Assembly: GCA_013698435.1 (NCBI GenBank)
Contig: JACCVA010000193.1
Location: forward strand, 1-6,233
Direction: 5' to 3'
Length of the DNA stretch: 6,233 bases
Source of the DNA: Nocardioidaceae bacterium
GTDB lineage: Bacteria; Actinomycetota; Actinomycetes; Propionibacteriales; Nocardioidaceae
Part shown: in pieces, positions 4,146 to 6,233 of the stretch
How positions within the stretch are numbered: the first letter of the stretch is position 1
How the letters are laid out: every line of letters starts with the position of its first letter
The notes under the pieces: model-generated
The model's database searches: none
Told to the model about the DNA's origin: nothing
Seen by the model: the letters and a program-made list of their open reading frames with translations, nothing else
Program-made: the position numbers and the translations under genes

Positions 4146-5894
4146 CTAGCCCGGATAGAAGGGCAGCCGGACGCTCGCCTGCGGAGCGAACGCGGTCCAG
4201 CCCGCCTCGGGTGAGCGAAGGTAGAGGGATCCGTTGCCGCTGCCGACGACGAGCGGCACATCCGGGTTAGGAGCGGCAGCGATCGTCACCGGCCGGATCG
4301 GCAGGAACCCGTCGAAGGTGCTCAGGCTCGAACCGTCGATGCGGATCTCGAAGGGCTGGAGGTCTCCGCCGTCGTCGTTGGCCAAGACGGCGACCGACGT
4401 CGGGCTGAGCCAGGTGAGGTTGTCGGTGCCGCTGAAGCTGACATCCAGACCCTGCACCTCTTCGGCCGCGGTGAGGACGACATCAGCAGGCTGGCCCGCA
4501 TCACGGTCGATGATGGAGATCACCAGCTCGGTCTTGCCCTGACGGCGGACCACCGCCGCGAGCCGGGTGCCGTCGCGTGAGACGCCGAAGCCGAGAACTG
4601 TCTCGCCGGTGATACCGGGCGCCTCGACGAGCCGGGCTCCGCCAGCAACCAGCGTATAGACCGCAGCACCGCGCCCGGTCACGTCGACCGCCCACAGCAC
4701 GTGATGGATGTCCCACGAGGGCCGAAGCAGGTCGGTGCCGTCGTCGAACCAGACGGCCGTCCCGCCTCCCGCGGTGGAGATCTGCCCCACAGCAACTCGC
4801 TGGCCGTCTTTGTCGACCAGAGCCGCCCGGTCACCGCTTGGCTCGACCGCTCCGGAGCGGGCGTCCTTGGGGCCGCGGCTGATCGACCCCGTCACCGGCG
4901 AGACGCCGTCCGCGGACACTGTGACGAGCCCCCGTGACGACAGGCCGAACAGCTGGCGGGGGCTGGCGCCGAAACCGGCCGGGTCGTAGCCGCTGAACGC
5001 GTCGACGCCGAACGTCGCGCCCGACCCCGGCACCTCGAGCGGCGCACCGTCGACCGTGAGTCGGATCGACGCCACCTCCGGGAGCGACTTCAAGGTCCAG
5101 GTGAGCTGGGCGGCGAGCAGGCGGCGCTGGTCAGCCGACATCTGTCTGGCCTCACTGCTCAGCGGGATCCTTGCCTGGCCGTTCGCCGACAGCCTGACCG
5201 AGCCGGCGACAGCGAGCCCGCGGGGGGCCGCCGTCGACACGATCCCGGCCAGCCGCACGCTCGGGCCGCGAAGCAGGTCCTCGACGAGCCTGGCCAGCGT
5301 CGACTCGCCTAACGACAGGTACACGGGATCGGGTGTCAGGATGCTCTCGGTGGGGTCGAAGAAGAACAGCGAGAACGGCTCGAAGTAGCGGTCGAAGTAG
5401 TCCGCGTCGATGTAGGTGCCCACCGGCGGGTTCGCGATCCGCCACTCGTCGCCGACCCGCTCGGTGCGAAACGATAGCTTCACCTGCGCGGTGGGCGCGG
5501 TTGACGACGTCCACGCTCCGCGGCTGTCGAGCGTCCCAAGCCGCAGGGCCCGGACGGTCACCGCCTCATGGTTGTCGTTGAGCTCCTGGTCGTCGTAGAC
5601 GACCAAGGACTGGTCTGGGGTCCAGTCCCTGGCGGCCGACCCGGTGAGGAACTCACGGGCCAGCGCGTCTTGGCGAGGATAGGCCAGCATGGCATCGAAG
5701 AAGCCGGCAACGATCTCCTCGCGGCTGGCGCCGGGCGCCGGGCCGGGAGGAAGGTTGCTGTTCAGCTGCGGCTCGTCTCGCACCCCGACGTCGCGGCCCC
5801 GGCGGATCGGGCCGTCGGTGGGAATGGACACACAGCCGGTCGCCAGCGCGGCGGCGAGCAGGGTGACGGCGAGCCGGGCCGGGAGCCGGGTCAC
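4146..5894 (-). CDS. lpqB: LpqB, lipoprotein partner of the MtrAB two-component system
   Basis: This 582-residue lipoprotein acts on the outer face of the membrane. In mycobacteria LpqB binds the extracellular part of the kinase MtrB and affects MtrA phosphorylation, cell division and motility. A signal peptide is clear: R3 and R7, a hydrophobic core at 8-18, then ATG-C with the lipidated C21. The N-terminal LpqB domain spans about 40-175 (GFFDAMLAYP, WRIANPPVGTYID). A GerMN-like domain spans about 185-285 (VYLSLGESTLARLVEDLLRGP, LTWTLKSLPEVASIRLTVDG). The rest (about 300-582) is the LpqB beta-propeller region, with VSRDGTRLAAVVR at 438-450. The start is GTG at 5892-5894, giving a short signal peptide, with GGAGG 8 nt upstream; a longer frame to 6050 overlaps mtrB and has no signal-peptide logic. 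It shares GTGA with the mtrB stop, implying translational coupling. The stop is TAG. Confidence 0.96.
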   Translation of the reverse strand: MTRLPARLAVTLLAAALATGCVSIPTDGPIRRGRDVGVRDEPQLNSNLPPGPAPGASREEIVAGFFDAMLAYPRQDALAREFLTGSAARDWTPDQSLVVYDDQELNDNHEAVTVRALRLGTLDSRGAWTSSTAPTAQVKLSFRTERVGDEWRIANPPVGTYIDADYFDRYFEPFSLFFFDPTESILTPDPVYLSLGESTLARLVEDLLRGPSVRLAGIVSTAAPRGLAVAGSVRLSANGQARIPLSSEARQMSADQRRLLAAQLTWTLKSLPEVASIRLTVDGAPLEVPGSGATFGVDAFSGYDPAGFGASPRQLFGLSSRGLVTVSADGVSPVTGSISRGPKDARSGAVEPSGDRAALVDKDGQRVAVGQISTAGGGTAVWFDDGTDLLRPSWDIHHVLWAVDVTGRGAAVYTLVAGGARLVEAPGITGETVLGFGVSRDGTRLAAVVRRQGKTELVISIIDRDAGQPADVVLTAAEEVQGLDVSFSGTDNLTWLSPTSVAVLANDDGGDLQPFEIRIDGSSLSTFDGFLPIRPVTIAAAPNPDVPLVVGSGNGSLYLRSPEAGWTAFAPQASVRLPFYPG

Positions 5895-6233
5895 GACGAC
5901 CGCCTCCGGTCGTAGCGCGCGTACGGCGCACCCACCGCGACAGGACTGCGCTCCGCCGGTACCAGTGGCAGTGGGGAGGCGATCACCGGCTCGCCCGCGC
6001 GACGAGGCAGAGTCAGGCGGAAGACCGAGCCGACTCCCGGCTCGCCCCACGCGTCCAGCTTCCCGGTGTGCAGCATGGTGTCCTCGACGGCGATGGACAG
6101 GCCAAGCCCGGTGCCTCCGCGGGTGCGCGCTCGCGCTGGGTCCGCCCGCCAGAACCGGTTGAACACCATGACCTCCTCGCCAGGTTTGAGGCCCACCCCG
6201 TGGTCGCGCACGGTGACGGCGACGGCCTCGCTG
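5891..6233 (-). CDS. mtrB: MtrB, two-component sensor histidine kinase (C-terminal 113 residues, truncated by window edge)
   Basis: MtrB is the membrane sensor kinase that phosphorylates MtrA, an essential regulator of cell-wall and cell-division genes in actinobacteria. Only the end of the ATP-binding (HATPase_c) domain is present. The visible motifs are the G1 box VRDHGVGL, the F box region VFNRFWRADPARAR and the G2 box GGTGLGLSIA, then the closing strand FRLTLPRRAGE. About 33 residues of proline- and arginine-containing tail follow the catalytic domain (PLPLVPAERSPVAV to the stop). The DHG form of the G1 box and the FNRFWRADP stretch are typical of MtrB rather than of generic kinases, and the adjacent lpqB confirms the identity. 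The gene enters across the high-coordinate edge; its histidine-containing dimerisation domain and membrane segments are outside. Its TGA overlaps the lpqB GTG by 4 nt (GTGA). Confidence 0.95.
   Translation of the reverse strand, partial: SEAVAVTVRDHGVGLKPGEEVMVFNRFWRADPARARTRGGTGLGLSIAVEDTMLHTGKLDAWGEPGVGSVFRLTLPRRAGEPVIASPLPLVPAERSPVAVGAPYARYDRRRSS
5903..5907 (-). promoter_or_regulatory. Ribosome binding site of lpqB
   Basis: The minus strand reads GGAGG, 8 nt before the lpqB GTG at 5892-5894 and inside the end of mtrB. It fixes the lpqB start and fits coupled translation of the two genes. Confidence 0.75.

Noticed and set aside
4055..4261. Longer comF start inside lpqB
   Set aside because: The extra 69 residues are S/R/A-rich with no family similarity and would overlap lpqB by over 100 bp; the ATG at 4054 begins the conserved part.
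5895..6050. Longer lpqB start inside mtrB
   Set aside because: It would place the lipoprotein signal peptide 52 residues from the N-terminus; the GTG at 5894 gives a normal signal peptide and has GGAGG at the right distance.

Overview
This is a GC-rich, densely coding window in which every gene I can support lies on the minus strand. Gene families, gene order and frequent GTG starts point to a high-GC actinobacterium. My guess within that phylum is a Nocardioides- or Streptomyces-like lineage, but the sequence alone does not settle it. There is no sign of a mobile element, prophage, CRISPR array or stable RNA gene.

In transcription order (high to low coordinates) the window holds: the last 113 residues of the sensor kinase MtrB; the lipoprotein LpqB, whose start overlaps the mtrB stop by 4 nt; a ComF-type phosphoribosyltransferase; a 287-bp intergenic region rich in inverted repeats; a long-form ribosome hibernation factor (HPF); an orphan NarL/LuxR response regulator; a YcaQ/AlkX-like winged-helix protein with the catalytic QxD signature of interstrand-crosslink DNA glycosylases; and the first 61 codons of secA.

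The mtrB-lpqB-comF-hpf-secA order is a known conserved actinobacterial neighbourhood linking envelope and cell-cycle signalling (MtrAB-LpqB), ribosome hibernation (HPF) and protein export (SecA). The response regulator and the DNA-repair-like gene sit between hpf and secA. Spacing suggests mtrB-lpqB-comF are co-transcribed and that hpf has its own promoter and a structured leader. The response regulator and the glycosylase-like gene each lack a clear ribosome binding site. Each instead has a -10-like hexamer placed so that transcription would begin at the start codon, so both may be leaderless.

I do not see a convincing new biological system. The points worth a second look are regulatory: a perfect 12-bp palindrome over the response-regulator stop codon and upstream of the glycosylase gene, a cluster of inverted repeats ahead of hpf, and two competing hpf starts that differ by 46 codons.
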